64,000 nucleotides of DNA from Bacteroidales bacterium. GTDB taxonomy: Bacteria; Bacteroidota; Bacteroidia; Bacteroidales; UBA932. Where the stretch lies: NCBI GenBank assembly GCA_017615435.1, contig JAGAAF010000020.1, positions 1 to 64,000 on the forward strand, written 5' to 3'. This document shows positions 1 to 7,866 of the stretch, piece by piece. Made by a program: the position numbers and the translations under genes. Under the pieces are notes generated by a model. The model was not told the origin of the DNA. It saw only the letters and a list, made by a program, of their open reading frames with translations, and did no database searches. Within the stretch, counting starts at the first letter, position 1. Each line of letters starts with the position of its first letter.

Positions 1-1
1 C

Positions 2-196
2 CTAATCGGTAATCGCGCTAAATGTGTAGAGGGGTATTCCCCAACATATACTCCTTCTTATCTCAGTGAGACCGAAGGCCCCGAATATGGAGAAAAGAAA
101 GAGTAAATCGGCATCCTCCACAAGAAAAGCAGCGCCTTCACTCCGACAGTCGGCCACATCACAACCATCACCAACTTCGACGATCGGCTGAACTAA
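2..196 (+). pseudogene. possible C-terminal coding remnant at the left edge
   Basis: Frame 2 is open from the left edge to a TAA at 104-106 and, in the same frame, continues open to tandem stops at 194-199. The peptide is unrecognised. An in-frame stop followed by another open stretch would fit a decayed gene end, but chance is equally possible for so short a stretch. No start can be seen because the frame runs off the window. Confidence 0.2.
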
Positions 197-224
197 TAGT
201 TTCCCTTTGATGTGTCATTTGAAT

Positions 225-310
225 GCGGTTTCTCTGCTGATTTTTGACAGAGATACCGCATTCTGGGCCCTTTTTGCGGTTTCTCTGCTTGTTTTTCGCA
301 GAGAAACCGC
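225..310. repeat. two tandem hairpins, 51-bp period
   Basis: Two near-identical hairpins lie at 225-259 and 276-310. Both begin GCGGTTTCTCTGC. The second closes with a perfect complement (GCAGAGAAACCGC, 13-bp stem, T-rich loop) and the first with one changed base in the stem. They are direct repeats of about 47 bp, so they look like a duplicated structured unit rather than a terminator. No gene end is adjacent. Confidence 0.7.
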
Positions 311-363
311 ACTCTGCCCCCCTCCCGGCGGATATCGGGGTTGTTTTCCGCCTCGATTGGTAT

Positions 364-509
364 TTCTGCCAAGATGAAGCCAGACCACCCACCCCAGAAT
401 GACCTCCAAGGGCTCCGGCCTGGCTTCATAGGCCCATTTCGTGGGGTGAAGCCAGTACACCCATCTCAGAATATGCTGTAAGGCATATCTCCTGACTTCA
501 TCTTGGCGA
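364..509. repeat. 146-bp structured repeat element, copy 1
   Basis: The element is bounded by TTCTGCCAAGATGAAGCCAG (364-383) and its near-complement ending at 509. The 9-mer TGAAGCCAG occurs four times in alternating orientation: 375-383 (+), 420-428 (-), 447-455 (+) and 492-500 (-, one mismatch). The spacers are exactly 36, 18 and 36 bp. The two 36-bp spacers resemble each other (about 22 of 36 positions by eye), so the element is a tandem pair of hairpin units. A second copy with identical length and spacing is at 38326-38471. No open frame spans it. Confidence 0.8.
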
Positions 510-577
510 AAATGAGTGCGGAGGGCCTACCGGGGCTGACGCCGGGGCGGGAGCGGAAGCGCGAAGGGTTAAAGGTT

Positions 578-1162
578 GGTACGATTTTGTCGAAGATCTT
601 TCCCGAGGTCGCTCGCGGGAGCGCTTGCCGGGCTTCTTGCCTGAGTGCGCGCGACCTCTTTCAACCCTTCGAAAAATCGTCCCCGATTGTTTCTGACGCC
701 GCGAGTGAAGCGGTACTGCGTAAAGAAGATTCTACCCTTCGCGGGGAGCGAGCTGGCAGGGGGAATATATATTCCAGCGTTAGAGAGAGCCGATATCGGG
801 TATTCGGTCGGGACACCGCGTACTCGACTGTCCTACCATTGGTGCCGTCGGGTGGAAGTCGTTGATTTACAGATAATTATGTAAATCAAAGTCGGAAATT
901 TGCGGAGGTTGATTTAAGCAACTCTCTGTAACACAGGAATATCCACCAAACGGCGAGAAGCATTCGCGCTTTCCCTCACGTTCGAATATATATTCTTAAG
1001 CCCCCGGCAGGGATGTTGTCGCGAGGTGTAGTGCTTTATTGTTTGCAGTAAAGACGAGCCCGCGCGGACTAAAGAGTCGGGGACGATTTTTTCGAAGGAT
1101 TGAAAGAGGCCGCGAGCAGGAGTGCTCGCGGCCTCAGGAGCGATCTTCGACAAAATCGTACC
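578..1162. repeat. 585-bp element with inverted repeated halves (MITE-like)
   Basis: Identical 21-bp inverted ends lie at 578-598 (GGTACGATTTTGTCG...) and 1142-1162. A second inverted block of about 32 bp matches between 655-686 and 1077-1109. Further in, both halves carry the palindrome GAATATATATTC (about 763 and 984). Between the end and inner blocks each half has a GC-rich hairpin: 1107-1136 has a perfect 12-bp stem, and 605-660 is imperfect. No transposase is present. The halves are diverged, inverted copies of one repeat of roughly 250 bp, resembling a non-autonomous mobile element or a folded RNA pair. Confidence 0.65.
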
Positions 1163-1436
1163 TGGCGGACACTCCCGGTCGCGACTTGATAATCGTCAGG
1201 AGCGGCCGCAGGTCCTTCGGGCGGTCTTTAACGCTCGGCGTGGCGCGATGGAGGGTAGGATACTGTTGGATAAAGGCAGTGAGTGTGGCTATCACCCCTC
1301 GCGCAGGGGGTGGTAGGACCGAAAAAGGCCTAAAACGTGGATACCACCCTTCAAAAATCCAGAGGTAGCCACTCTACAAGAGAATAATTCTGTCAGAAGG
1401 CGAGAATAAGAATAGCTGAGATGAGTGAAGATACTA
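1163..1436. other. gene-free stretch before tRNA-Leu
   Basis: I see no supported gene here. Short open frames exist on both strands but have no ribosome binding site, no recognisable product and no good start. A short imperfect palindrome surrounds 1286-1320 (ATCACCCCTCG... with CCCCCTGCGCG-like complement), without clear meaning. Confidence 0.4.
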
Positions 1437-1466
1437 AAATAGCCAGGCCTGATGGTCTGGCTATTT
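1437..1466 (-). terminator. terminator of tRNA-Leu(CAA)
   Basis: The hairpin AAATAGCCAGGCC / GGTCTGGCTATTT has a four-base loop. It starts five bases beyond the 3' end of the minus-strand tRNA and is followed by a short T run on that strand, as expected for intrinsic termination. Confidence 0.75.
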
Positions 1467-1470
1467 CTTG

Positions 1471-1555
1471 TGCCCAAAGCCGGGATCGAACCGGCACGTC
1501 TTTAAGGGACACTGGATTTTGAGTCCAGCGCGTCTACCAATTCCGCCATTCGGGC
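1471..1555 (-). tRNA. tRNA-Leu(CAA)
   Basis: The minus strand reads GCCCGAATGGCGGAATTGGT..., with a 7-bp acceptor stem (one G-U pair), a D arm, anticodon stem CTGGA/TCCAG around the loop CTCAAAA (anticodon CAA), a variable arm and the T arm GCCGGTTCGATCCCGGC. The long variable region is typical of class II leucine tRNAs. CCA is not encoded. It reads UUG codons. It has its own promoter and terminator. Confidence 0.95.
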
Positions 1556-1591
1556 TGGTAGGGTCGAAGCCACTAAGGGCAAGACCGAGGG

Positions 1592-1622
1592 CAAAGGTAG
1601 CGCAAAAACGCGATTATTCAAA
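1592..1622 (-). promoter_or_regulatory. promoter of tRNA-Leu(CAA)
   Basis: On the minus strand TTTG (1622-1619) and TACCTTTG (1599-1592) are separated by exactly 19 bp. This matches the Bacteroides -33/-7 consensus TTTG-N19-TAnnTTTG. The -7 box lies 36 bp upstream of the tRNA. Confidence 0.8.
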
Positions 1623-1645
1623 TATTATGGCTAATTTCGCGTAAG

Positions 1646-2677
1646 ATGAAGAAACAAGCATACATAGTCTACGATATCGCGGTGGAGGAGTTCGCGAGGA
1701 AACTGGCGGCGGATTGGAAGAAGGACGGGTACTGCGAGGTGAAGGATATGATGGCGATAGTGGCCAGCGAGGAGGACAAGAGTCTTGCGGCGGTGCAGGC
1801 GATATGCAGCTGGCTGCTGGCAAATGGCGCGGAGAAGGGCGCGACGCTGGTCGCCGTCGGAGGCGGCGTGACAAGCGACGTCGTCGGCCTTGCGGGCGCC
1901 ATTTACAAACGGGGTATGCCTGTGGAATATGTCCCCACGACTCTTCTTGCCCAGGTCGATGCGGCTATCGGCGGGAAGACCGGCGTGAATCTGGACGGCG
2001 TGAAGAACGCGGTCGGGCTTATCAGCTTGCCGCAAAAGGTCCACATCCTGCCCGAACCGCTCAAGACCCTGGGTCCGCGCGAATGGAAATCCGGCTCGGC
2101 GGAGCTGATAAAGACCTTCGCGCTGTTCGATTCCGAACTCTACGACAAAGCAATACGCCTGTTTTCTCTGGTCAACGGCGCCGGCTATACTCAAGAGGCT
2201 GTCGATGCCGCGATTCCGGAGATAATAGAACTCGCAAAAGCTGCGGCGAGACTGAAGGAGAAGGCCGTCAAGAAGGACCTCTTCGACAGGGATAAGCGCC
2301 ATCTCCTGAATCTGGGTCATACCTATGGTCACGCGATAGAGTGGTGGCAGAGCGCCGGAGTCTCGATAACCAAAGGCAACGAAATCACAATCGCGAACTT
2401 CAGCCACGGCGAAGCTGTTGCAATCGGGATGGTGGCGGCGGCGAGGCTGTCGGAGATAGAGGATATAGCCGAGCCGGGCCTGGCGACGAGGCTGGCGAAG
2501 GACCTGGAGTCGTGCGGTCTGCCGACTCAACTTCCGGCGAGCGCCGAGGAACTGTTCCCGGCAATCAACAACGACAAAAAGATCGAAGGCGACAAGCTTG
2601 ACTTCGTGTTCCTGAAGGATATCGGCAAACCCGTCCTTAAGAAGCGTCGCATCAAAGACCTTATCCTACAAAGATGA
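1646..2677 (+). CDS. aroB: 3-dehydroquinate synthase
   Basis: Second step of the shikimate pathway: converts DAHP to 3-dehydroquinate with NAD+ and a divalent metal in the cytoplasm. At 343 residues it has the usual length. The NAD-binding GGGVTSD motif is at residues 72-78, the LAQVDAAIGGKTGVN signature at 101-115, and the expected metal ligands are E153, H225 and H254. H225 and H229 lie in the GHTYGHA motif. The start ATG follows a short gap after tRNA-Leu, which is transcribed divergently. The stop overlaps the next gene by four bases (ATGA), so translation is probably coupled to the AroD-AroA fusion. TAATTTCG at 1632-1639 is a weak -7 candidate. Confidence 0.97.
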   Translation: MKKQAYIVYDIAVEEFARKLAADWKKDGYCEVKDMMAIVASEEDKSLAAVQAICSWLLANGAEKGATLVAVGGGVTSDVVGLAGAIYKRGMPVEYVPTTLLAQVDAAIGGKTGVNLDGVKNAVGLISLPQKVHILPEPLKTLGPREWKSGSAELIKTFALFDSELYDKAIRLFSLVNGAGYTQEAVDAAIPEIIELAKAAARLKEKAVKKDLFDRDKRHLLNLGHTYGHAIEWWQSAGVSITKGNEITIANFSHGEAVAIGMVAAARLSEIEDIAEPGLATRLAKDLESCGLPTQLPASAEELFPAINNDKKIEGDKLDFVFLKDIGKPVLKKRRIKDLILQR

Positions 2678-4677
2678 TCTGCACAACACTTCAGCATAAG
2701 ACATATCAGGAGATACTCTCCATATTGGACGACCCGTTCGTGGAGATGGCGGAAATCCGCCTGGATCTTTGCGAACTAAACGAAGACGAAATCAAAGACC
2801 TTTTCGGCGGCAGCGAGAAACCGCTGGTTGCAACGTACAGGGTGGGACGCGAGCCCGGCCTCAAGGAGTTCAATATCGCGTGGGAGAAGGCGCTGAGGAA
2901 AATGTCTCAGGCTGTTGAGGCGGGTGCACGCTATGTGGACGTGGACCTCGCAGCTCCAGTGAACATCAGCAAATACTTCCAGAAGCTTTGCCGCAAGACA
3001 GGCACGGAACTGATCCGTTCTTACCACGACTTCGAGAAGACTCCAGATCTTGAATACCTCCAACAGGTGGCTGCGCGTTGTTTCCGTTACGGCGCCGATG
3101 TGGCGAAAATCGTCACAACAGCGGTGAAAGAAAAAGACTGTGACGAAATCGAGGCGCTCTACACGGCTGCGGCCCCCGAGGGACAAGACTACCCGCGCAC
3201 AAGGCTGATAGCCTTCGCGATGGGATCCCGGGGCCAAAATACCAGAATCGAGTGCCTGAAACGAGGCGCGCCGTTTTCCTACGGCGCACTCGACGAACCC
3301 GCGGCCGACGGGCAGATTCCCCTGGTGGAAATGCACGAGAAAGTCTACGGCGATTTCCTGGGCCTGTACCGCAGCGATTTCGCCGTGCCGAGCTCGAAGA
3401 GCTTCGCGCAGCGGGCGATAATCGCCGCCGCTCTGGCCGAGGGCACCTCGCATCTGAACAATTATACTCCCTGCGACGACTCTGAATCGGCCGTGAAGGT
3501 AGCGCGGTCCCTCGGCGCGAAAGTCACTCGCAAAGGCAGCACGCTGACCATTGAGGGCCTTGGCCCGATTAAAGACAAACTAGCGGTAGAGAAGATCTGC
3601 GCCGGCGAATCCGGCATCCTCGCCCGCCTGATGATACCCATCCTCGCTCAGATCAACGGTTGCCCGGCAATCATCGAAGGACGCGGCACCCTGCTGAAGC
3701 GCCCGCTCGCCTCGGCCTCCGACATTATGGCGGCCTTCGGCGTGATCCTGCGCAATGAGCAGCCCCGCGAGAGCAAGGAAATTTTCGTCCCTCTGGCAGT
3801 TAAGGGCGAGCTGATAGCGGGTACGGCGGACCTTCCGGGCAAGCCCGGTTCACAACTGGTATCCGGGGTGCTGATGGCGCTTCCGCTGAACTCGAAGGAC
3901 TCGAAAGTCTATGTCGGCGAGCCGAAATCCATCCCATATATGTTCATCACTCTCGATGTCCTGCGCCGTTTCGGCATCAAGGCCGGCGCGCAGCTCGAGG
4001 GCAATGCCGAGATGCTTGAACAGCAGGATTGGAGCTACTGCACAGGGATAAATTTCACCATCGACGGCGGCCAGAGTTACAAAGCCGCTGACATTACGCT
4101 CGAAGGCGACTGGAGCGCGGCGGCGAATTTCCTCGTGGGAGGAGCGCTTTTCGGTAGCGTCCAGATAAGCGGGCTCGATACTTCGTCACTGCAGGCGGAT
4201 ATTTCCATACTCGACGTGCTGGTTGAGGCGGGCGCCGCGGTGGCCTACGACGAAGAGGAAGTCTGTGTCAAAAAAGGCCCGCTCGAGGCATTCGATTTCG
4301 ACCTCAGCCAGGCGCCGGACATCTTCCCGATAGTAAGTCTGCTCGCTGCATTCTGCGCCGGGACAAGCACCATCGCAGGTGTGACGAGATTACGCAATAA
4401 AGAAACAGACAGGGCCTCCGCGATAGTTGAAATGCTGACGAAAATGGGCGTCAAAGCCTGGATAGAAGGCGATATCCTCTCGGTAGTTGGCGAGACCCTG
4501 GCGTCGCGCATCCTGAACGGGCGTCTGCTCAAGGGCGGGCAATACTCAGCTCATAGCGACCACCGTATGGCTATGGTCCTCCGTATCGCAAGCATCGCAG
4601 CCAGCGAGCCTATAGTGATCGACGACGCCGATTGCGTCAAGAAATCTTTCCCGGAATTCTTCGAACAGTTCTCATAG
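2674..4677 (+). CDS. fused type I 3-dehydroquinate dehydratase / EPSP synthase (AroD-AroA)
   Basis: A single 667-residue frame carries two shikimate enzymes. Residues 1 to about 220 are a type I (class I aldolase) dehydroquinase, with EIRLD at 27-31, the catalytic His in YHDF (H118) and the Schiff-base lysine in AKIVT (K145). Residues about 225-667 are EPSP synthase, with PSSKSFAQRA (K242), GESGILAR in place of the usual GNSGT..R, LRNKETDRA (about 574-582) and SDHRMAM (about 628-634). It therefore covers step 3 (dehydroquinate to dehydroshikimate) and step 6 (shikimate-3-phosphate plus PEP to EPSP). Both domains look complete and there is no frameshift. It directly follows aroB, which makes the substrate of the first domain. 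Confidence 0.93.
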   Translation: MICTTLQHKTYQEILSILDDPFVEMAEIRLDLCELNEDEIKDLFGGSEKPLVATYRVGREPGLKEFNIAWEKALRKMSQAVEAGARYVDVDLAAPVNISKYFQKLCRKTGTELIRSYHDFEKTPDLEYLQQVAARCFRYGADVAKIVTTAVKEKDCDEIEALYTAAAPEGQDYPRTRLIAFAMGSRGQNTRIECLKRGAPFSYGALDEPAADGQIPLVEMHEKVYGDFLGLYRSDFAVPSSKSFAQRAIIAAALAEGTSHLNNYTPCDDSESAVKVARSLGAKVTRKGSTLTIEGLGPIKDKLAVEKICAGESGILARLMIPILAQINGCPAIIEGRGTLLKRPLASASDIMAAFGVILRNEQPRESKEIFVPLAVKGELIAGTADLPGKPGSQLVSGVLMALPLNSKDSKVYVGEPKSIPYMFITLDVLRRFGIKAGAQLEGNAEMLEQQDWSYCTGINFTIDGGQSYKAADITLEGDWSAAANFLVGGALFGSVQISGLDTSSLQADISILDVLVEAGAAVAYDEEEVCVKKGPLEAFDFDLSQAPDIFPIVSLLAAFCAGTSTIAGVTRLRNKETDRASAIVEMLTKMGVKAWIEGDILSVVGETLASRILNGRLLKGGQYSAHSDHRMAMVLRIASIAASEPIVIDDADCVKKSFPEFFEQFS

Positions 4678-4680
4678 GAA

Positions 4681-6549
4681 ATGAAACATCTCCTCCCGAT
4701 TTGGGCACTCGCGCTCGCGCTTTTCGTCACTTGCTCGCCGGAACCGGCCGGGCCGGAGAAGCCGAATGACGATAAACCTGTTCAGGTGGACACGTCCACA
4801 GTCGATCCCACACCGGTGATTGACTCGGTTGCCCTGTCGCTTGAGGATGCTCTCTTGCTGGATTTCGTGTTCGACGATGACGGCACGGCGCACGATGCCT
4901 CGAAGAACAAGTGCTGGATAGACTCGAAACTTGGCGTCAATATGATGACGTACTACAATGCCTCTGCAGAGCGCAATGTGGCGCGTTTTTTCAACAGCTT
5001 GGGAGGCCTCGTGGACGAAGGCTTCTACAAGTTTGCCTACAGCAGCAACACCTGGTTCAAGGACCGTCTTGCCGACGGACATTCGTTGGAGGTCCTGTTT
5101 ATGATGGGAGATGACCCCGGCGATGTGGGTGAAATTAAAATGTTCTCCTCGATGGAGGCTGGCGGGACGGGATTTTTGGTCACAGACAAGTCCCGCGGAC
5201 GCGAAATCACCTTCCTGCCCAACACGACTTTCCAGAATGAAAAGAACTGGCGCTGGTGCCGCAGCGGAGTGGTGCCTGAAGTGGGGAAGTACTACCACGT
5301 AGTCGGCGTCTGGGACAAAGAAGCGGGCAAGGCGAGGATCTATGTGGATGGTGTGCTTAAAAAGACCGTCGACGCGCCCGGCACATTCAATTTCCCCAAC
5401 GGGGCGGCATCGAACTGGATTTGCGTAGGCGGCGACCCGTCCGGTTCGTCGTGCCAGTCGGCCTGGAACGGTGATGTGGTGATAGCACGCGTCTATGATG
5501 CCGCGCTCGACGATGCTCAGGCAGCCAAACTCTGGGAGTTGGCGCCGAAGATTTTCAAGGCCTCTTCGATTCAACTCTCCAACGTCCTCTTCTTCCCCGA
5601 GTGCGAGGTGAAGCGTGGAGGATATTATACCATATCGGGAGACGGATTCGTCACAGGTGATATGATTCTGCTCGAAGGTGACGAATTATTTGAATGCACG
5701 ACCGAGGTGAAGATCGACCGTGTTGTTATAACCATCCCCGTGGGCTTCAAGAGCGGCACGTACAAGATCTTTCTGGTTCGCGGGGCGGAATCCGCTCCCA
5801 TCGGCTCAGCCCGGCTGACCGTCACCGACTCCCCGCGCGAGCTCTTCGCCCCGAAGGTGGTCGCGCACCGCGGATTCCACGGCGCGAACCGCCCCGAAAA
5901 CTCCATTGCCGCCCTCAAGGCTGCTCAGGATGGAGGTTTCTATGGCTCTGAGTTGGACGTCTGGATGACCACAGACGGCAAACTTTTCGTCAACCACGAC
6001 GGTGTGATAAGTGGAAAACGCATCCAGGATTGCACTTCCGCCGAGCTTGAAGGCATAACCCTCTCCAACGGCGAATCTTTGCCCACTTTCAGGCAGTATC
6101 TGGATCAGGCTGTAAAGAATTTATCGACTCGCCTGGTGATAGAAGTAAAGCAGCACTCGACAGAACAGAGAAACCTGGACTGCACACAGGAGATGCTCAA
6201 CGAGGTGGACGAATACGGAATTGGCGACAGCGTGGACTACATCAGTTTTGACTGGGGTATCTGCACGGCCATCGCTGCGCGTAAACCGGGCGCCACGGTG
6301 GGCTACCTGACCTCCACCAAAGACCTTGAGAATCTTGCATCCCACGGCATCAACTGCGCCGATTTCGCTTACACCTATCTGTTCTTGAATCCGGATCTTT
6401 TCGACAAGGCGCACTCGCTTGGGATGAAGATCGACATCTGGACCATCGACGCACCCTCGGAAATGATGCGCGCAATAGGCCTTGGCGCCGATTACATCAC
6501 CACCAACAAGCCTGATGTGCTTCAGAATATTGTGGAGCGCTTATTCTGA
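4681..6549 (+). CDS. lipoprotein with LamG-like and glycerophosphodiester phosphodiesterase domains
   Basis: A 622-residue predicted lipoprotein with signal peptide and lipobox FVTC (C18), then a Pro/Asp-rich linker to about residue 50. Residues about 60-285 look like a LamG/concanavalin-like jelly roll (YHVVGVWDKEAGKARIYVDG). A TIG-like segment of about 90 residues follows, then a GDPD TIM barrel from about 391 to the end. GDPD signature residues are HRG (H396, R397), E424 and D426 in ELDVWMTTDG, and HD (439-440). GDPDs release glycerol-3-phosphate from glycerophosphodiesters, including teichoic-acid-like polymers. It begins three bases after the AroD-AroA stop, yet its neighbours in function are the divergent NAGPA cluster. 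The stop overlaps the convergent gene by nine bases. Confidence 0.88.
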   Translation: MKHLLPIWALALALFVTCSPEPAGPEKPNDDKPVQVDTSTVDPTPVIDSVALSLEDALLLDFVFDDDGTAHDASKNKCWIDSKLGVNMMTYYNASAERNVARFFNSLGGLVDEGFYKFAYSSNTWFKDRLADGHSLEVLFMMGDDPGDVGEIKMFSSMEAGGTGFLVTDKSRGREITFLPNTTFQNEKNWRWCRSGVVPEVGKYYHVVGVWDKEAGKARIYVDGVLKKTVDAPGTFNFPNGAASNWICVGGDPSGSSCQSAWNGDVVIARVYDAALDDAQAAKLWELAPKIFKASSIQLSNVLFFPECEVKRGGYYTISGDGFVTGDMILLEGDELFECTTEVKIDRVVITIPVGFKSGTYKIFLVRGAESAPIGSARLTVTDSPRELFAPKVVAHRGFHGANRPENSIAALKAAQDGGFYGSELDVWMTTDGKLFVNHDGVISGKRIQDCTSAELEGITLSNGESLPTFRQYLDQAVKNLSTRLVIEVKQHSTEQRNLDCTQEMLNEVDEYGIGDSVDYISFDWGICTAIAARKPGATVGYLTSTKDLENLASHGINCADFAYTYLFLNPDLFDKAHSLGMKIDIWTIDAPSEMMRAIGLGADYITTNKPDVLQNIVERLF

Positions 6550-7866
6550 TTTGACGTCCGCTTCGAAGCAGATCTTCTGGCCTGTGACCAAATGATCGCA
6601 TTCGATGGTGGGGACGCTGCTGGAAGTCAGTCCCGAAACTTCCCATTCCACCCATATCTGCTTACCGGGCATTAGCGCGGACAGGTTGAAGCTTGAACGC
6701 ACGCCGTTCACGGCAAGCCAAGCATCGCGGTAGATGGGCGCGACTCCAATATTCGCCACCAGAATGGCCACTTTGTTCCCATTGATGCGGAAGTCCCTGA
6801 TGCTGAACTTGTAGCCCATCGAGAGAGAGGCCTCGCGTATGCGGCTCCAACTCTGGTACGAAGGCTGGTCGGCGCCGATTATGAAGGTCATATGGAATTT
6901 CGCAACTTCGTCTTCGAACTTGCGTCCGTGCATACCCTCCTTATCGAGGCAGTGCTCTTGATCATAGTCCGTGTAATAGCTGAATTCGCCGCCGAGAGGT
7001 GCCGTTTTGTAACGTTCTTCGCCGAAGAACAGCCAGCTGCGGTAATTGTAGCCGTCGTGGTCCTCGCACATAAACGAGTCGTCGAAATTGCCGAAGCGGA
7101 GTTTCAGCAGGTCCGGTTCTTTCTGGAAGGGGCCGTAGGTGTTGTCAGCCGCATCGATGGAGATGCTCCAGGTAGTATGCTTGAACCACTCCGCCATCTT
7201 GCGCATATACTCGGCCTGGAAATCCTTATCGGGGAAGGTCTGGCCCATTTTGAAGGGCCCGTCATAGATATGGTATTCAGCCCAAAGGCCGAAACCGGTC
7301 TCAAGGAAGGCCAGGCGCGGGTCGGTGTCGTAGCGCTCGGCCAGGAGGCGGTAGAACTCCAGATGGAAACGCTTCAGCTCGTCGCAGCGCCAGTCGGGGA
7401 AGTAGGTGACGCGGCCCTCGCTATATCCCTTTTTGTCTTCGTAGCCCGGCAGGGCCTTGATGTAGTCCGGCACTGTGCACTGCTGCCCGACATAGGTGTA
7501 GTGAAAACGTATGACCGCCTGATGCCCGCGCGAGGCTATTGCCTCAAGCAGATTGTCCAGTTTGGTCCAGTCGTAGACGTCTTTCCCCTTGCAGATGTCG
7601 TTGTACTTCATATAGGAGTACTCCATCGAGATATCTGCAGACTTGTGCGGCGCCCACATCACGATTCCCGTCATCGGCTGCACCTTGGTCACGCTGCTCT
7701 GCAGGGCGATGCGGGTGTAGTCGCCATACTCTTCGGGGACTCTGACGGTCGCGGTGATATCCTGCTGACCGTCTTCCGCCTCCTTTGTGTTTTCCGAGTT
7801 GTTGTTTTCCGGTCCGCAGGCCAAAAGCAACGCCGCGGCGGAAAAAAGGATGATCAAACGCTTCAT
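6541..7866 (-). CDS. DUF4832-like barrel lipoprotein
   Basis: A 441-residue predicted lipoprotein (LLLACGPEN, C17). The body resembles glycosidase-like TIM-barrel proteins of the DUF4874/DUF4832 type: an early PMTGIVMW strand, then AVIRFHYTY, FLETGFGLWAEYHIYDG and, near the C-terminus, a beta domain (LVANIGVAPIYRDAWLAV). E/H residues in the GLWAEYH segment could be catalytic, but the family's activity is not established to my knowledge. Its start overlaps the stop of the upstream phosphodiester glycosidase by four bases, so the two form an operon. Its 3' end overlaps the GDPD gene convergently. Confidence 0.7.
   Translation of the reverse strand: MKRLIILFSAAALLLACGPENNNSENTKEAEDGQQDITATVRVPEEYGDYTRIALQSSVTKVQPMTGIVMWAPHKSADISMEYSYMKYNDICKGKDVYDWTKLDNLLEAIASRGHQAVIRFHYTYVGQQCTVPDYIKALPGYEDKKGYSEGRVTYFPDWRCDELKRFHLEFYRLLAERYDTDPRLAFLETGFGLWAEYHIYDGPFKMGQTFPDKDFQAEYMRKMAEWFKHTTWSISIDAADNTYGPFQKEPDLLKLRFGNFDDSFMCEDHDGYNYRSWLFFGEERYKTAPLGGEFSYYTDYDQEHCLDKEGMHGRKFEDEVAKFHMTFIIGADQPSYQSWSRIREASLSMGYKFSIRDFRINGNKVAILVANIGVAPIYRDAWLAVNGVRSSFNLSALMPGKQIWVEWEVSGLTSSSVPTIECDHLVTGQKICFEADVKSE

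Noticed and set aside
364..509. Four short repeats with 36-bp spacers, like a tiny CRISPR array
   Set aside because: The repeats alternate in orientation, are only 9 bp, the middle spacer is 18 bp, and the 36-bp spacers resemble each other.
503..1153. Similar open frames on opposite strands (503-865 plus, 914-1153 minus)
   Set aside because: Their similarity follows from the inverted DNA repeat itself. No ribosome binding site, no family and no codon signature supports them.
1292..1477. Short minus-strand frame overlapping the tRNA-Leu terminator
   Set aside because: It overlaps the tRNA and its terminator and matches no family.
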